A DNA stretch of 64,000 bases from Pseudocoprococcus catus (GCF_902381825.1 NZ_LR698973.1:1919584-1983583); one strand, 5' to 3'; counted from the stretch's first letter, positions 8,067 through 18,876 are shown. The notes: a model not told the origin generated them from the sequence alone. Numbers and translations: made by a program.

Positions 8067-9173
8067 ATGGCATCGAAAAAGGTTGTAGTAGGTATGTCCG
8101 GTGGTGTGGATTCTTCTGTAGCTGCCTGGCTGCTCAAACAGCAAGGGTATGATGTGATCGGAGTGACCATGCAGATCTGGCAGGAAGAGGAGGATGAAAT
8201 CGTCGAAGAAAACGGCGGTTGCTGCGGTTTATCTGCAGTGGATGATGCCAGAAGAGTGGCTGAGAGAATCGGTATACCGTATTATGTGATGAATTTCCGG
8301 GAAGTGTTCAGAGAGAAAGTGATTGACAATTTTGTTTCTGAGTATGAAAAAGGGCGGACACCGAATCCATGTATTGTCTGCAATCGTTATGTCAAATGGG
8401 AAGCACTGCTTGAGAAGGCATTGGCTCTGGGTGCCGATTATATTGCAACGGGTCACTATGCCAGAATCGTTCATCTTCCAAATGGCAGATATGCGATTGA
8501 AAAGGCAGCATTTGACAGAAAAGATCAGACGTATGCATTGTATAATCTGAATCAGCATCAGCTGGCGCATACCCTGATGCCGGTGGGGGCTTATGATAAA
8601 TCAGAAGTGCGTCGTATAGCTGGGGAAATCGGTCTGTCTGTGGCCAATAAGATGGACAGCCAGGATATCTGTTTTGTATCGGACGGCAATTATCAGGCAT
8701 TCATTGAAGATTATACAGGCAAAAAACTGCCGGAAGGTGATTTTGTCGACAAGAATGGCAAAGTGCTGGGACATCACAGAGGTATCGGTGCTTATACCAT
8801 TGGTCAGCGAAAGGGGCTGAATCTGGCCATGGGACATCCGGTTTTTGTTACCGGTATTAATCCTGAAGAAAACAAAATCATTATCGGTGAGAATGATGAA
8901 TTGTTCCAACGGGCATTGTATGCATCTAATGTGAATCTGATGTCCCGTGCGTCTTTGGATGAACCGGTGCGCCTGACGGCCAAGATACGTTACGCCCACA
9001 AAGCAGCACCGTGCATAGCCAGACAGTTGCCGGACGGAAGTTTATATGTATGTTTTGATGAGCCTCAGCGTGCGATCACACCGGGCCAGGCAGTTGTTCT
9101 GTATGACGGAGATCTTGTCGCAGGCGGTGGAATTATCGAGAAAATTGCGCCGGAATTAGATGATGCGAGTTAA
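8067..9173 (+). CDS. mnmA: tRNA-specific 2-thiouridylase MnmA
   Basis: A 368-residue enzyme that puts the 2-thio group on U34 of tRNA-Lys, -Glu and -Gln. It has the PP-loop (GMSGGVDSS near residue 9), the first catalytic Cys in NPCIVCN and the second in DICFVSDG, followed by the C-terminal beta-barrel. Sulfur presumably comes from the desulfurase two genes upstream. The ATG at 8067 has AAGGAGG 6 bases upstream. Although a terminator separates it from nifU, the neighbourhood reads as one sulfur-transfer cluster. Confidence 0.94.
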   Translation: MASKKVVVGMSGGVDSSVAAWLLKQQGYDVIGVTMQIWQEEEDEIVEENGGCCGLSAVDDARRVAERIGIPYYVMNFREVFREKVIDNFVSEYEKGRTPNPCIVCNRYVKWEALLEKALALGADYIATGHYARIVHLPNGRYAIEKAAFDRKDQTYALYNLNQHQLAHTLMPVGAYDKSEVRRIAGEIGLSVANKMDSQDICFVSDGNYQAFIEDYTGKKLPEGDFVDKNGKVLGHHRGIGAYTIGQRKGLNLAMGHPVFVTGINPEENKIIIGENDELFQRALYASNVNLMSRASLDEPVRLTAKIRYAHKAAPCIARQLPDGSLYVCFDEPQRAITPGQAVVLYDGDLVAGGGIIEKIAPELDDAS

Positions 9174-9182
9174 AAGATTGTC

Positions 9183-9221
9183 AAATCTGGATAGAACTGT
9201 GTGTATAATCCTGGATTTTTT
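9183..9221 (+). terminator. Probable terminator after mnmA
   Basis: AAATC-GGAT (9183-9192) pairs with ATCC-GATTT (9208-9218) around a small internal loop, ending in six T. The rest of the spacer up to the gapA promoter (about 9345) is AT-rich, with nothing else I can name. Confidence 0.6.
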
Positions 9222-9343
9222 GCAAATAATGTACAGATGTAAAAACAAAAAACTTCAATTTGCGAAAAAATCATGAAAATTATGCAGTAATCTGCATCAA
9301 ATTATAAGGATTGTTAAAAAATTAATAAAGTAGTTTTTTGTAC

Positions 9344-9372
9344 TTGAAAAAAACATTAAAATCCGATACAAT
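9344..9372 (+). promoter_or_regulatory. Predicted promoter of gapA, with a 5' leader hairpin
   Basis: TTGAAA at 9344-9349, 17-nt spacer, TACAAT at 9367-9372. The expected transcript starts near 9379 and at once folds CGAAAG (9383-9388) onto CTTTCG (9409-9414), a placement typical of 5'-end stabilising hairpins. No CggR-like operator was recognised. Confidence 0.65.
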
Positions 9373-9456
9373 AGGAACAGAGCGAAAGTGGTAAGAAAAT
9401 TCTTTAAGCTTTCGGCAAAATAATAAAAATGATATACAATATCAGGAGGAGTTATT

Positions 9457-10476
9457 ATGGCAGTAAAAGTAGCAATTAATGGATTTGGTCGTATTGGTCG
9501 TCTTGCATTCAGACAGATGTTTGCAGCAGAAGGTTATGAAGTAGTTGCAATCAACGATTTAACAGATCCTAAGATGCTTGCACATCTTTTGAAATATGAT
9601 TCATCTCAGGGCAGATATGCCGGACATACAGTAACTGTTGGCGAAGACAACGCATCTATCGTTGTTGACGGCAAACAGATTACAATCTACAAAGAAGCAG
9701 ATGCTTCTAACTTACCATGGGGTGACTTGGATGTTGATGTTGTTCTTGAGTGTACAGGTTTCTATACATCCAAGGCAAAAGCTGAAGCACATATCAAAGC
9801 AGGCGCTAAGAAAGTTGTTATTTCTGCACCAGCAGGTAATGACCTTCCTACAATCGTATACAGCGTTAACGAGAAGACACTTACAGCTGATGACAAGATT
9901 ATCTCTGCTGCATCCTGTACAACAAACTGTCTTGCACCTATGGCAAAGGCTTTGAATGATTATGCTCCAATCCAGAGTGGTATCATGTCTACAATCCATG
10001 CTTACACAGGTGACCAGATGATTCTTGACGGACCACACAGAAAAGGTGATTTAAGAAGAGCAAGAGCAGGTGCTGTCAACATTGTTCCTAACTCAACAGG
10101 TGCTGCTAAAGCAATCGGTCTTGTTATTCCTGAATTAAAGGGCAAACTTATCGGTTCTGCTCAGCGTGTACCGGTTCCTACAGGTTCTACAACAATCCTT
10201 ACAGCTGTAGTTAAAGGCAGTGATGTAACAGTTGACGGTATCAACGCTGCTATGAAGGCTGCTGAAAGTGATTCCTTTGGTTACAACGAAGATCAGATCG
10301 TATCATCTGATATTGTAGGTATCACATATGGTTCTTTATTTGATTCTACACAGACAATGGTTTCTCCAATTGGCGATGATTTATATCAGGTGCAGGTTGT
10401 TTCATGGTATGATAATGAAAACTCCTACACAAGCCAGATGGTTAGAACAATCAAATATTTTGCTGAATTAGCTTAA
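9457..10476 (+). CDS. gapA: Glyceraldehyde-3-phosphate dehydrogenase, type I
   Basis: A 339-residue NAD-linked enzyme that oxidises and phosphorylates glyceraldehyde 3-phosphate in glycolysis. Shows the N-terminal Rossmann motif GFGRIGR, the catalytic Cys154 in ASCTTNC, and the conserved HAYTGDQ and WYDNE blocks. Start has AGGAGG 7 bases upstream. Codon choice is more biased than that of neighbours, as expected for a highly expressed gene. It has its own promoter and a strong terminator, so it is expressed separately from pgk-tpiA-gpmI. Confidence 0.96.
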   Translation: MAVKVAINGFGRIGRLAFRQMFAAEGYEVVAINDLTDPKMLAHLLKYDSSQGRYAGHTVTVGEDNASIVVDGKQITIYKEADASNLPWGDLDVDVVLECTGFYTSKAKAEAHIKAGAKKVVISAPAGNDLPTIVYSVNEKTLTADDKIISAASCTTNCLAPMAKALNDYAPIQSGIMSTIHAYTGDQMILDGPHRKGDLRRARAGAVNIVPNSTGAAKAIGLVIPELKGKLIGSAQRVPVPTGSTTILTAVVKGSDVTVDGINAAMKAAESDSFGYNEDQIVSSDIVGITYGSLFDSTQTMVSPIGDDLYQVQVVSWYDNENSYTSQMVRTIKYFAELA

Positions 10477-10510
10477 TTTTGAAATCAGAATAAATAAATA
10501 AGATCCTTGG

Positions 10511-10543
10511 CGGGTCCGGTCTCATTGGACCGGACCCGTTTTT
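10511..10543 (+). terminator. Strong terminator after gapA
   Basis: A perfect 10-bp GC-rich stem CGGGTCCGGT/ACCGGACCCG with an 8-base loop and five T. Confidence 0.95.
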
Positions 10544-10590
10544 GCGCTTAAAGGGCGCTTAAATATAGTCAGACAAAAGGAGATAATAAT

Positions 10591-11784
10591 ATGCTGAATA
10601 AAGTTTCTGTTGATGATATTAATGTTAAAGGCCAGAGAGTCTTAGTAAGATGCGATTTTAATGTTCCTTTACAGGATGGAAAGATTACAGATGAGAACAG
10701 ACTGGTAGCATCCCTGCCGACAATCAAGAAACTCATCGCTGACGGCGGCAAAGTTATCCTTTGCTCACATCTTGGTAAGCCAAAGGGCGAAGCAAAGCCT
10801 GAACTTTCTCTGGCACCTGTTGCTGTTCGTTTAAGCGAACTTCTTGGTCAGGACGTAAAATTTGCTGCAGATCCTGAGGTCGTTGGTCCAAATGCAAAAG
10901 CTGCTGTAGCTGCCATGAAAGATGGCGATGTTGTTCTTCTTGAGAACACACGTTACAGAATTGAAGAGACAAAGAATGGGGAAGCCTTCAGCAAAGAACT
11001 GGCAAGCCTTTGCGATGTTTATGTGGATGATGCTTTCGGTACAGCTCACAGAGCACATTGCTCCAACGTCGGTGTCACTCAGTATGTGAAGACAGCAGCT
11101 GTTGGCTATTTGATGCAGAAGGAAATCGATTTCCTTGGCAATGCAGTCAATAACCCTGCAAGACCTTTTGTTGCTATTCTTGGCGGTTCCAAGGTATCCA
11201 GCAAGATTTCTGTTATCAATAACCTGCTTGACAAAGTGGATACTCTGATCATCGGCGGCGGTATGGCTTATACATTTATGAAGGCTCAGGGCGGTAAGAT
11301 CGGTACATCTCTTTGTGAAGATGATTATCTTGATTATGCCAACGATATGATCAAGAAGGCTGCTGATAAGGGCGTGAAGATGCTTATTCCTGTAGATACA
11401 GTAACTGCTGATGCATTTTCTAATGATGCCAATGTGAAAGTAGTCGATGCCGGCCAGATCGATGACGGCTGGATGGGCCTTGATATCGGACCGAAGACAA
11501 GAGAACTGTTTGCCAACGCTGTCAAAGATGCGAAGACAGTTGTATGGAACGGACCGATGGGCGTATTCGAGATGCCTAACTTTGCAGCTGGTACTGTTGC
11601 AGTTGCTCAGGCACTGGCTGATACAGATGCAGTGACGATCATCGGTGGCGGTGATTCAGCAGCTGCTGTTAACCAGCTTGGTTTTGGTGACAAGATGACA
11701 CATATCTCCACAGGCGGTGGCGCATCTCTTGAATTCCTTGAAGGCAAAGAACTTCCGGGCGTTGCAGCAGCAACAGACAAATAA
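10591..11784 (+). CDS. pgk: Phosphoglycerate kinase
   Basis: A 397-residue enzyme making ATP from 1,3-bisphosphoglycerate. The substrate-binding RCDFNVPL and HLGKPKG segments of the N-domain, the GGSKVSSKI hinge region and the nucleotide-binding GGGDSAAA block in the C-domain are all present. Normal length for the bacterial family. Start has AAGGAGA upstream. Next in a glycolytic run with tpiA (52-base gap) and gpmI. Confidence 0.96.
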   Translation: MLNKVSVDDINVKGQRVLVRCDFNVPLQDGKITDENRLVASLPTIKKLIADGGKVILCSHLGKPKGEAKPELSLAPVAVRLSELLGQDVKFAADPEVVGPNAKAAVAAMKDGDVVLLENTRYRIEETKNGEAFSKELASLCDVYVDDAFGTAHRAHCSNVGVTQYVKTAAVGYLMQKEIDFLGNAVNNPARPFVAILGGSKVSSKISVINNLLDKVDTLIIGGGMAYTFMKAQGGKIGTSLCEDDYLDYANDMIKKAADKGVKMLIPVDTVTADAFSNDANVKVVDAGQIDDGWMGLDIGPKTRELFANAVKDAKTVVWNGPMGVFEMPNFAAGTVAVAQALADTDAVTIIGGGDSAAAVNQLGFGDKMTHISTGGGASLEFLEGKELPGVAAATDK

Positions 11785-11836
11785 TTTAAGTGGATAATGA
11801 GTCAATTATTTATTATATAGAAGGGATCGTAATATC

Positions 11837-12586
11837 ATGCGTAAGAAGATTATTGCAGGCAACTGGAAAATGAACAAAACACCAAGTGAGGCAGTGGCTC
11901 TTGTAGAAACACTGAAACCACTTGTAGCAAATGATGACGTGGATGTTGTTTTCTGCGTACCTGCTATCGATATCATTCCATGTATGGAAGCAGCTAAAGG
12001 CAGCAACATCAATATTGGTGCTGAGAATATGTATTTTGAAGAATCCGGCGCTTATACAGGTGAGATTTCTCCTGCTATGCTGACAGATGCCGGTGTGAAA
12101 TATGTTGTACTTGGTCATTCTGAGAGAAGAGAATACTTTGCTGAAACAGATGAAACTGTCAACCGTAAGGTTCTCAAGGCTTTTGAACACGGTATTACAC
12201 CGATTGTCTGCTGCGGCGAGTCTCTGACACAGCGCAAACAGGGAATTTACATCGAATGGATCCGTATGCAGATCAAGATCGCATTTCAGAATGTAACAGC
12301 AGATCAGGCAAAGACAGCAGTTATTGCTTATGAGCCAATCTGGGCAATCGGAACCGGTGAAACTGCAACAGCAGATCAGGCTGAGGAAGTTTGCGGTGCA
12401 ATTCGTCAGTGTATCCGTGAAATCTATGATGAAGCAACAGCAGAAGCTATCCGTATCCAGTACGGCGGTTCTGTGAATGCAGGCAATGCAGCTGAACTTT
12501 TCGCAAAACCGGATATTGACGGCGGCCTTGTAGGCGGTGCATCTCTGAAACCGGACTTCGGCAAGATTGTTAACTACAACAAATAA
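11837..12586 (+). CDS. tpiA: Triosephosphate isomerase
   Basis: A 249-residue TIM barrel interconverting dihydroxyacetone phosphate and glyceraldehyde 3-phosphate. Active-site residues are visible: Asn and Lys in GNWKMNK, the His in VLGHSERRE, the Glu in [11 protein letters not shown], and the phosphate-binding YGGSVN and GGASL. Start has AAGGGAT upstream. No terminator is visible in the pgk-tpiA gap, so the two are probably cotranscribed. Confidence 0.96.
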   Translation: MRKKIIAGNWKMNKTPSEAVALVETLKPLVANDDVDVVFCVPAIDIIPCMEAAKGSNINIGAENMYFEESGAYTGEISPAMLTDAGVKYVVLGHSERREYFAETDETVNRKVLKAFEHGITPIVCCGESLTQRKQGIYIEWIRMQIKIAFQNVTADQAKTAVIAYEPIWAIGTGETATADQAEEVCGAIRQCIREIYDEATAEAIRIQYGGSVNAGNAAELFAKPDIDGGLVGGASLKPDFGKIVNYNK

Positions 12587-12610
12587 TTTTTATCAATAAC
12601 AATATCAATT

Positions 12611-12643
12611 GGGGCGCGTCTTGAATAATTCGGCGCCCTTTTT
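12611..12643 (+). terminator. Terminator between tpiA and gpmI
   Basis: GGGCGC (12612-12617) pairs with GCGCCC (12633-12638) across a 15-base loop, followed by five T. The stem is short, so readthrough into gpmI, whose start is only 18 bases on, is plausible. Confidence 0.7.
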
Positions 12644-12660
12644 GAAGAAAGTGAGAGAAA

Positions 12661-14202
12661 ATGAGTAAAAAACCTACAGTTTTAATGATTCTTGATGGTT
12701 TTGGTTTAAATGACAAAAAAGATGCCAATGCTGTTTATGAAGCAAAGACACCTGTCATTGATAATTTAATGGCAACCTATCCATTTGTCAAAGGCAATGC
12801 CAGCGGGTTGTCCGTTGGTCTTCCGGAAGGTCAGATGGGCAACTCTGAGGTCGGACATATGAACATGGGCGCCGGACGTATTGTTTATCAGGATCTTACA
12901 AGAATTACCAAAGAGATCCAGGATGGTACATTCTTTGAAAATCCGGCTTTATTAAAGGCCATTGAGAATGTTAAAGCCAACAATTCTGCACTGCACTTAT
13001 ATGGTCTGTTGTCCGACGGTGGTGTCCACAGCCATAATACACATCTGTATGGGTTGCTGGAGCTGGCAAAACGTCATGGACTTGAGCAGGTCTATGTTCA
13101 CTGCTTCCTGGATGGCCGTGATACACCGCCGGCATCAGGTGCAGATTATATCAAAGAATTATACGAGAAGATGCAGGAACTGGGTGTTGGACAGATTGCT
13201 TCTGTTATGGGCCGTTACTATGCCATGGACCGTGACAACAGATGGGACCGTGTGGAAAAAGCTTATCGTGCCATCACTTTTGGTGAAGGCATACAGGCAG
13301 AATGCCCATATGATGCGGTTAAGGCATCCTATGAGAAGGAAGTTTATGATGAATTTGTTGTACCGACTGTCATTATGAGAGACGGCAAGCCAACGGCTAC
13401 AGTCAATGACGGTGATTCCATTATCTTCTTCAACTTCAGACCGGACCGCGCTCGTGAGATCACAAGAGCTTTCTGCGCAGATGAATTTGATGGTTTTGAC
13501 AGAGGCGAACGCAAGAAAGTAACCTATATCTGTTTTACAGAATATGATGTAACAATCCCGAATAAAGAAGTGGCATTCAACAAAGTAGAAATCAAAAATA
13601 CATTTGGTGAATTCCTGGCTTCTAAAGGACTGAAGCAGGCAAGAATTGCTGAGACAGAGAAATATGCACATGTGACATTCTTCTTTAACGGCGGTGTCGA
13701 AGCACCAAATCCGGGAGAGGACAGAATCCTTGTGAATTCTCCAAAGGTAGCAACTTATGATCTGAAGCCTGAGATGAGTGCTTATGAAGTGTGCGATAAA
13801 CTCGTAGAAGCCATCAAATCAGATAAATACGACGTGATCATCATCAATTTCGCTAATCCGGATATGGTGGGTCATACAGGTGTTGAATCTGCAGCGATTA
13901 AAGCAGTTGAAGCAGTGGATACATGTGTCGGCCGTGCTGTTGAGGCATTGAAAGAAGTGGATGGCCAGATGATTCTCTGTGCAGACCATGGCAACTGTGA
14001 ACAGTTGGTTGATTATACAACAGGGGTGCCTTTCACTGCTCATACAACCAATCCGGTGCCATTTATTTTGATTAATTATGATCCGGCCTACACACTGAAA
14101 GAGGGAGGCTGCCTGGCAGACCTGGCGCCAACACTCATCGATATGATGGGGCTGGAGAAACCGGTAGAGATGACTGGTCATTCACTTCTTGTGAAACGAT
14201 AA
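12661..14202 (+). CDS. gpmI: 2,3-bisphosphoglycerate-independent phosphoglycerate mutase
   Basis: A 513-residue Mn-dependent mutase of the alkaline phosphatase superfamily, interconverting 3- and 2-phosphoglycerate. Seen are the N-terminal metal site LMILDGFG, the catalytic Ser in [14 protein letters not shown], the inserted mutase domain with DGRDTPP and [10 protein letters not shown], and the C-terminal metal ligands in ADHGNCE and TAHTTNPVP. Full length. Enolase does not follow here, so the glycolytic run ends at this gene. Confidence 0.96.
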   Translation: MSKKPTVLMILDGFGLNDKKDANAVYEAKTPVIDNLMATYPFVKGNASGLSVGLPEGQMGNSEVGHMNMGAGRIVYQDLTRITKEIQDGTFFENPALLKAIENVKANNSALHLYGLLSDGGVHSHNTHLYGLLELAKRHGLEQVYVHCFLDGRDTPPASGADYIKELYEKMQELGVGQIASVMGRYYAMDRDNRWDRVEKAYRAITFGEGIQAECPYDAVKASYEKEVYDEFVVPTVIMRDGKPTATVNDGDSIIFFNFRPDRAREITRAFCADEFDGFDRGERKKVTYICFTEYDVTIPNKEVAFNKVEIKNTFGEFLASKGLKQARIAETEKYAHVTFFFNGGVEAPNPGEDRILVNSPKVATYDLKPEMSAYEVCDKLVEAIKSDKYDVIIINFANPDMVGHTGVESAAIKAVEAVDTCVGRAVEALKEVDGQMILCADHGNCEQLVDYTTGVPFTAHTTNPVPFILINYDPAYTLKEGGCLADLAPTLIDMMGLEKPVEMTGHSLLVKR

Positions 14203-14209
14203 AATATAC

Positions 14210-14239
14210 TTTACATGCTGTAGGAACCTGTGCTATAAT
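14210..14239 (+). promoter_or_regulatory. Predicted promoter of secG
   Basis: TTTACA at 14210-14215, 18-nt spacer, TATAAT at 14234-14239 with an upstream TGn extension. Confidence 0.65.
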
Positions 14240-14268
14240 GATTTAGATTGAATGCAGGAGGTGTACGC

Positions 14269-14520
14269 ATGAGCGGTATCAGAATTGCAGCCACAGTGGT
14301 ATATATCATTGTATGTTTAGTACTTGTATTTTTAGTATTTAAAGGAAAAGGTCAGGGTGCGGATCTGTCTGGCGGAATTACAGGCAGAAGCAACGACACA
14401 TATTTCACGACCCATGGTAAGAAGCACACAGAAGATGCTTTACTTGAGAGATCAACAGCTATTTTGGCAGCGATCTTTATTGTATTATCTCTTGTGATGA
14501 ACATGAGCTGGGGATACTAA
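14269..14520 (+). CDS. secG: Preprotein translocase subunit SecG
   Basis: An 83-residue membrane protein with two hydrophobic segments (about residues 5-26 and 60-80) joined by a cytoplasmic loop rich in Gly/Ser, the SecG layout. FKGKGQGADLSGG is close to the conserved SecG loop motif. It assists the SecYE channel in protein export. The ATG at 14269 has AGGAGG 8 bases upstream. secG followed by rnr and smpB is a common Firmicutes order. Confidence 0.88.
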   Translation: MSGIRIAATVVYIIVCLVLVFLVFKGKGQGADLSGGITGRSNDTYFTTHGKKHTEDALLERSTAILAAIFIVLSLVMNMSWGY

Positions 14521-14596
14521 GAATGTCAGACTGCTGAAGGCAGTATCATTCAGCCGGTAATACTTCCGGCCTGAACATGTACAGCAAGATGAATAG

Positions 14597-14622
14597 AAAC
14601 ACTCCTTCGGGAGTGTTTTTGT
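14597..14622 (+). terminator. Terminator after secG
   Basis: A 9-bp stem AAACACTCC/GGAGTGTTT with a TTCG tetraloop and a T run. Two small hairpins (ACTGC/GCAGT near 14529 and CAGCCGG/CCGG-CTG near 14551) precede it in the secG 3' UTR. Confidence 0.93.
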
Positions 14623-14726
14623 TCTTTCTGCAGCTAGAATGTATAGAATGCACAGAGAATGTTAGCGGCGGATACAGATCCGGCCGAAGAATAGAAAAGC
14701 GAGTATAGAAACAGGAGGTGACAAAC

Positions 14727-16892
14727 ATGGACAAGGTTATTTTTGATGTAAGAAGAAAAATGGTCCTGGATTTTATTGAAGAGAAGAACTACAAACCGAT
14801 GAAGTTCAAAGAGCTTTGTATGGTATTTTCAGTGCCGAAACGTGAGAAGGAGGAATTCAAGGAATTTCTGGATCAGCTCATTGCCGGCGGAGAACTGACA
14901 TTGACTGAGAATGGTCGATATAAGAAAGCGGAGCCGGATACCTTTACAGGCAAGTTCTGCGGCAGTACAAGGGGATTTGGTTTTGTGACAGTTGAGGGCA
15001 TGGAGCAGGACGTATTTATCCCGGCGGATGAGACAAAGGGTGCTTTTCACGGGGATACGGTTCTGATCCAGTTGGTGGCACCGGCTGTCCCGGCGGGCGG
15101 TACAAGGGCAGCCAAGAGGGCTGAAGGAAAGGTACTTCAGATTGTTGAGCGCGGCTTTACGGAAGTAACCGGTATTTTTCAGAAGAATAAGAATTATGGT
15201 TTTGTGATCCCGGATAACCAGAAGATTGGCAGTGATATTTTTATCCCGTGCGGAAAGACCATGCGGGCGGTAAACGGCCATCGTGTTGTGGTGAAACTGA
15301 CGGATTATGGCAATGATCGTAAGAATCCGGAAGGAACTGTGACAGAGATTCTCGGCCATGCGGATGATCCGAAGACAGATATTTTGGCGGTTGTGAAAGC
15401 CTTCGATCTGCCGACGGAATTTCCGGAGGATGTGAAAACACAGCTTTTATCTGTTCCGGAATCTGTCAGCCCGGAAGAGACCGAAGGGCGCAGAGATTTG
15501 AGAGATCGGATGACCGTGACCATTGATGGAGAAGATGCCAAGGATCTGGATGATGCGATTACTCTTGAAATGAAGGATGGCCACTATTTTCTGGGGGTGC
15601 ATATTGCAGATGTGACGCATTATGTCAAGGAGGGATCTCCCCTTGACAAAGAGGCACTGAAGCGAGGCACCAGCGTCTATCTGGTCAACAAGGTGATTCC
15701 GATGTTGCCCCATGCCCTTTCCAATGGTATCTGTTCCCTGAATGAAGGGGTGGACAGACTGGCACTCAGCTGTCTGATGGAGCTGGATGAACGGGGCGGT
15801 ATTATCGGCCATGAAATTACGGAGAGTGTGATCAGAGTCAATCACCGTATGTCTTACAACCAGGTTAGTCGTATATTGGATGGGGACAAAGAATTAACGG
15901 TCGTATATGCGGATGCGGTGAAGATGTTTAAAGAAATGAAGACATTGTCGGATCTTCTTCGCAAGAAACGCAAGGAGCGCGGAGGTATTGATTTTGATTT
16001 TCCTGAATCCAAGATTGAACTGGACGATCGGGATTTCCCGGTGGATATTCATCCATATGACAGAAATCCGGCAACGAAGATCATCGAGGATTTCATGCTG
16101 ATGGCCAATGAGACCATTGCAGAGGATTTCTTCTGGCAGGAACTGCCATTTCTTTATAGAAGTCATGAATCCCCGGATACAGACCGTATTAAACGTCTGA
16201 TGATCCTGATTAAGAACTATGGATATTATATGAATATCCGTCAGGACAGCATTCATCCGATGGAATTTCAGAAATTGTTAGGTAAGATTGAAGGAACGCC
16301 GGAAGAAACCATGATTTCAAGACTGGTATTGCGATCCATGAAGCAGGCCCGCTATACAACGGAAAATCTCGGCCATTTTGGACTTGCAGTTTCCTACTAT
16401 TGTCATTTTACGTCACCAATCCGAAGATATCCGGATCTTCAGATCCATCGTATTATCAAGGAGAATCTTCACGGTCAGCTAGATGACGGGCGTCAGGCAC
16501 ATTATCATCATATTCTGCCGGATGTCGCTGTTCAGACAAGCAGTACAGAGCGCAGGGCGGACGAGGCTGAACGTGAAGTTGAGAAGATGAAGAAGGCAGA
16601 GTATATGTCCAAACGGATTGGTCAGAGGTACGAAGGTGTCGTCTCAGGCATTACCAACTGGGGCATGTATGTGGAATTGCCGAATACCTGTGAGGGTCTG
16701 ATCAGACTGCAGGATATGGACGATGATTATTATATTTTTGATGAGAATACGTATACATTAACGGGAGAAGATACCGGAAGAACCTTCAAGCTGGGTGAAC
16801 ATGTCCGTATCATTGTCAAAGATGTAGATTTTCTGGCGAAAGCCGTGAATTTTATGCTGGAGGACAGCATTTTTGCAGAGGGGGAAATGTAA
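14727..16892 (+). CDS. rnr: Ribonuclease R
   Basis: A 721-residue 3'-to-5' exoribonuclease that degrades structured RNA and helps in tmRNA-directed quality control. Domains in order: N-terminal winged helix, two cold-shock OB folds (GFGFVTVEG and NYGFVIPDN), the RNB catalytic domain with Asp cluster ([17 protein letters not shown]) and a C-terminal S1 domain ([18 protein letters not shown]). The ATG at 14727 has AGGAGG 8 bases before it; an in-frame GTG lies inside the Shine-Dalgarno and is rejected. The stop overlaps the smpB start by one base. Confidence 0.95.
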   Translation: MDKVIFDVRRKMVLDFIEEKNYKPMKFKELCMVFSVPKREKEEFKEFLDQLIAGGELTLTENGRYKKAEPDTFTGKFCGSTRGFGFVTVEGMEQDVFIPADETKGAFHGDTVLIQLVAPAVPAGGTRAAKRAEGKVLQIVERGFTEVTGIFQKNKNYGFVIPDNQKIGSDIFIPCGKTMRAVNGHRVVVKLTDYGNDRKNPEGTVTEILGHADDPKTDILAVVKAFDLPTEFPEDVKTQLLSVPESVSPEETEGRRDLRDRMTVTIDGEDAKDLDDAITLEMKDGHYFLGVHIADVTHYVKEGSPLDKEALKRGTSVYLVNKVIPMLPHALSNGICSLNEGVDRLALSCLMELDERGGIIGHEITESVIRVNHRMSYNQVSRILDGDKELTVVYADAVKMFKEMKTLSDLLRKKRKERGGIDFDFPESKIELDDRDFPVDIHPYDRNPATKIIEDFMLMANETIAEDFFWQELPFLYRSHESPDTDRIKRLMILIKNYGYYMNIRQDSIHPMEFQKLLGKIEGTPEETMISRLVLRSMKQARYTTENLGHFGLAVSYYCHFTSPIRRYPDLQIHRIIKENLHGQLDDGRQAHYHHILPDVAVQTSSTERRADEAEREVEKMKKAEYMSKRIGQRYEGVVSGITNWGMYVELPNTCEGLIRLQDMDDDYYIFDENTYTLTGEDTGRTFKLGEHVRIIVKDVDFLAKAVNFMLEDSIFAEGEM

Positions 16893-17356
16893 TGGCCGGA
16901 AAAGGAACCAAACTGATCGCCAATAACAAGAAAGCGTATCATGATTATTTTATCGAGGATAAGTATGAGGCGGGTATCGTTCTGCACGGTACAGAGGTAA
17001 AGTCTCTCCGCATGGGCAAGTGCAGCATTAAGGAATCTTTTATTCATGCAGATCATGGAGAGATTTATATTGAGCATATGCATATAGCGCCTTATGAGAA
17101 GGGCAACATTTTCAACAAAGACCCGCTTCGTACAAGAAAGCTTCTGCTGCATAAACGCGAGATTACGAAGCTTCTGGGACAGGTTTCCCAGAAAGGTTAT
17201 ACGATCATGCCGCTGCAGGTGTATTTCAAGGACAGCCTTGTGAAAGTCCAGATTGGCCTTGCTCGAGGAAAGAAGCTATATGATAAACGTGAAGATATTG
17301 CCAAGAAGGATCAGCGGCGAGAAGCAGAACGCGAGATGAAGATCCGCCTTCGCTGA
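16892..17356 (+). CDS. smpB: SsrA-binding protein SmpB
   Basis: A 154-residue partner of tmRNA in rescue of stalled ribosomes. Conserved [23 protein letters not shown] and GTEVKSLR (N-terminal OB fold), KLLLHKREI, and the basic C-terminal tail ([10 protein letters not shown], then R/K-rich) that enters the mRNA channel. Translationally coupled to rnr. Its RNA partner ssrA is not immediately downstream but about 2 kb away on the other strand. Confidence 0.96.
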   Translation: MAGKGTKLIANNKKAYHDYFIEDKYEAGIVLHGTEVKSLRMGKCSIKESFIHADHGEIYIEHMHIAPYEKGNIFNKDPLRTRKLLLHKREITKLLGQVSQKGYTIMPLQVYFKDSLVKVQIGLARGKKLYDKREDIAKKDQRREAEREMKIRLR

Positions 17357-17438
17357 TTGACGAATCGGGATGCAGCCTTTATAAGACAAAAATTAATAAA
17401 ATTTTTACAGTTTGGTCAAGACTTTGATGCAAAGTTTT

Positions 17439-17447
17439 TGCTATAAT
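17439..17447 (+). promoter_or_regulatory. Extended -10 promoter of the VanY-type peptidase gene
   Basis: TGCTATAAT at 17439-17447; no good -35 hexamer at the right distance. Confidence 0.5.
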
Positions 17448-17473
17448 ATTAAGAAATAAAGGGGCTGCGATAT

Positions 17474-18334
17474 ATGAGAAAAAGAAGAACACGTTATTCA
17501 GAACGAAATACAAGGTACCATAGTAGAAAAGGACAGACATTTCAGCAGATTATTTTATCGATAGTGGCTTTGTTTCTTGTTGTTATATTTCTGGTTGTGC
17601 TGTGCACGGATCCAATGGGGAATAACGGCAGTGTGCCGCCGGAGAGTGTCATGGCCGCCAAAGATGCGGATGAGACAGCGGACAGCAATGTTTCACAGAG
17701 CGATGAGAGTGTATCAGATACAGCATCCGCAGATGGATTAGATCAGACATCTGACGGTCAAACAGACAGTACCGCTTCAAGTTCAGACTGGCGGCTGCTC
17801 CTGGTGAACAGTACCCATCCGATTGCTGATGATTACAGTATTGATCTGACGGAATTACGCAATGGTCAGTCTGTTGACTCACGTATTCTCACAGATCTTC
17901 AGGAGATGTTTGATGCGGCCAGATCGGAGGATATCTATCCGATCGTCAGCGATGCATACAGAACACGGGAAGAGCAGCAGGCGCTGATGGACGATACGAT
18001 CCAGAATTATGAGGATGAAGGCTATTCTGCAGAAGAAGCAACAAGTAAGGCTGAACAGGTGATTGCAAAGCCCGGAACCAGTGAACATGAAACCGGTCTG
18101 GCAATTGATATTGCCGGTGATGAAGACTATGGACAGGATACAGACAGTGTTCTGGCATGGATGAATGACAATGCGTATAAGTATGGCTTTGTCCTGCGTT
18201 ATCCATCCGGAAAGGAATCAGTGACGGGGGCTGCGGCTGAGGATGATCATTATCGCTATGTCGGCAAGGAAGCGGCTAAGGTGATGCATGATAAGGGCAT
18301 TTGTCTGGAGGAATATCTGAGTCAGAACAATTAA
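17474..18334 (+). CDS. Membrane-anchored D-Ala-D-Ala carboxypeptidase, M15/VanY family
   Basis: A 286-residue wall enzyme: basic N-terminus, one membrane segment (about residues 27-42), an Asp/Ser-rich linker to about residue 100, then an M15 peptidase domain that trims D-alanine from peptidoglycan stems. Zinc-site residues are His205 and Asp212 in SEHETGLAID and His259. The usual catalytic EPWH motif is EDDH here (Glu256 to His259), which keeps the Glu and the His but loses Pro-Trp. LLLVNSTHP and SDAYRT are standard family blocks. Monocistronic, with its own promoter and terminator. Confidence 0.87.
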   Translation: MRKRRTRYSERNTRYHSRKGQTFQQIILSIVALFLVVIFLVVLCTDPMGNNGSVPPESVMAAKDADETADSNVSQSDESVSDTASADGLDQTSDGQTDSTASSSDWRLLLVNSTHPIADDYSIDLTELRNGQSVDSRILTDLQEMFDAARSEDIYPIVSDAYRTREEQQALMDDTIQNYEDEGYSAEEATSKAEQVIAKPGTSEHETGLAIDIAGDEDYGQDTDSVLAWMNDNAYKYGFVLRYPSGKESVTGAAAEDDHYRYVGKEAAKVMHDKGICLEEYLSQNN

Positions 18335-18350
18335 AAATGATTGGATATAA

Positions 18351-18399
18351 AAATTAACCCGCAGCGTAAATCTGAAAATTTGGCAGCGGGTTAATTTTT
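18351..18399 (+). terminator. Terminator after the VanY-type gene
   Basis: A perfect 12-bp stem AAATTAACCCGC (18351-18362)/GCGGGTTAATTT (18386-18397), a 23-base loop and T tract. Confidence 0.88.
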
Positions 18400-18459
18400 G
18401 AGCATTTAATCCACAGAGACGGAAGATAGCTATAATATATACTTTTCTTTTTTTTGCCC

Positions 18460-18805
18460 GATTAGTTACCTCTATCTTTTGCATTAATGTGTGAAAATCA
18501 ATGTTTTCTATGCCGGCTTGAACAAAATCACCTATTTCACAAATACATTGCTTAATATTTTCTTCAGAAGCGGATGGATTTTGTTCTAAAAAATATTAAC
18601 ATGTTCCTGGATGATACACATAATTGCTCGAACATCTTCTTTAGAATAAACAAGCGACAACTGATATTTCATGTTTTTCAAATATTTTTGTTAACAACTT
18701 TTGTATCTATTTTGCTGATAACATGGTCAACAGGCGCGTTTCCTATCCAATCGCATAATACGTCATTTATTTGAATATGTTCTTTAAATTGTTCCAGTGA
18801 AGCTC
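18460..18805 (-). pseudogene. Decayed gene of unknown family
   Basis: On the minus strand three protein-like stretches follow one another in different frames: one reading ASLEQFKEHIQINDVLCDWI and onward (18805 to about 18687), one reading KYQLSLVYSKEDVRAIMCII (18672 to about 18590) and one reading EQNPSASEENIKQCICEIGD and onward (to about 18460). This is what a single small gene with two frameshifts and no remaining start looks like. I do not recognise the family. Base composition is more AT-rich than the flanking genes, consistent with acquired DNA. A palindrome (18810-18837, TTGGCA/TGCCAA ends) caps its 5' side. Confidence 0.5.
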
Positions 18806-18876
18806 TGATTTGGCAACTGCCCAATGGGCAGTGCCAAGAATGTTAATTATAGGATTTTAAATTAAGATATACATGA

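Noticed and set aside
9379..9456. Riboswitch or CggR operator before gapA
   Set aside because: The leader has a simple 5' hairpin only, and no direct repeats typical of CggR.
13159..13671. 170-residue minus-strand open frame within gpmI
   Set aside because: Shadow of a well-conserved gene; composition rich in Cys/Phe/Ile, with no ribosome site.
18574..18774. 66-residue plus-strand open frame in the decayed region
   Set aside because: It is the complement of the minus-strand remnant, with low-complexity Phe/Ile/Asn content and no ribosome site.
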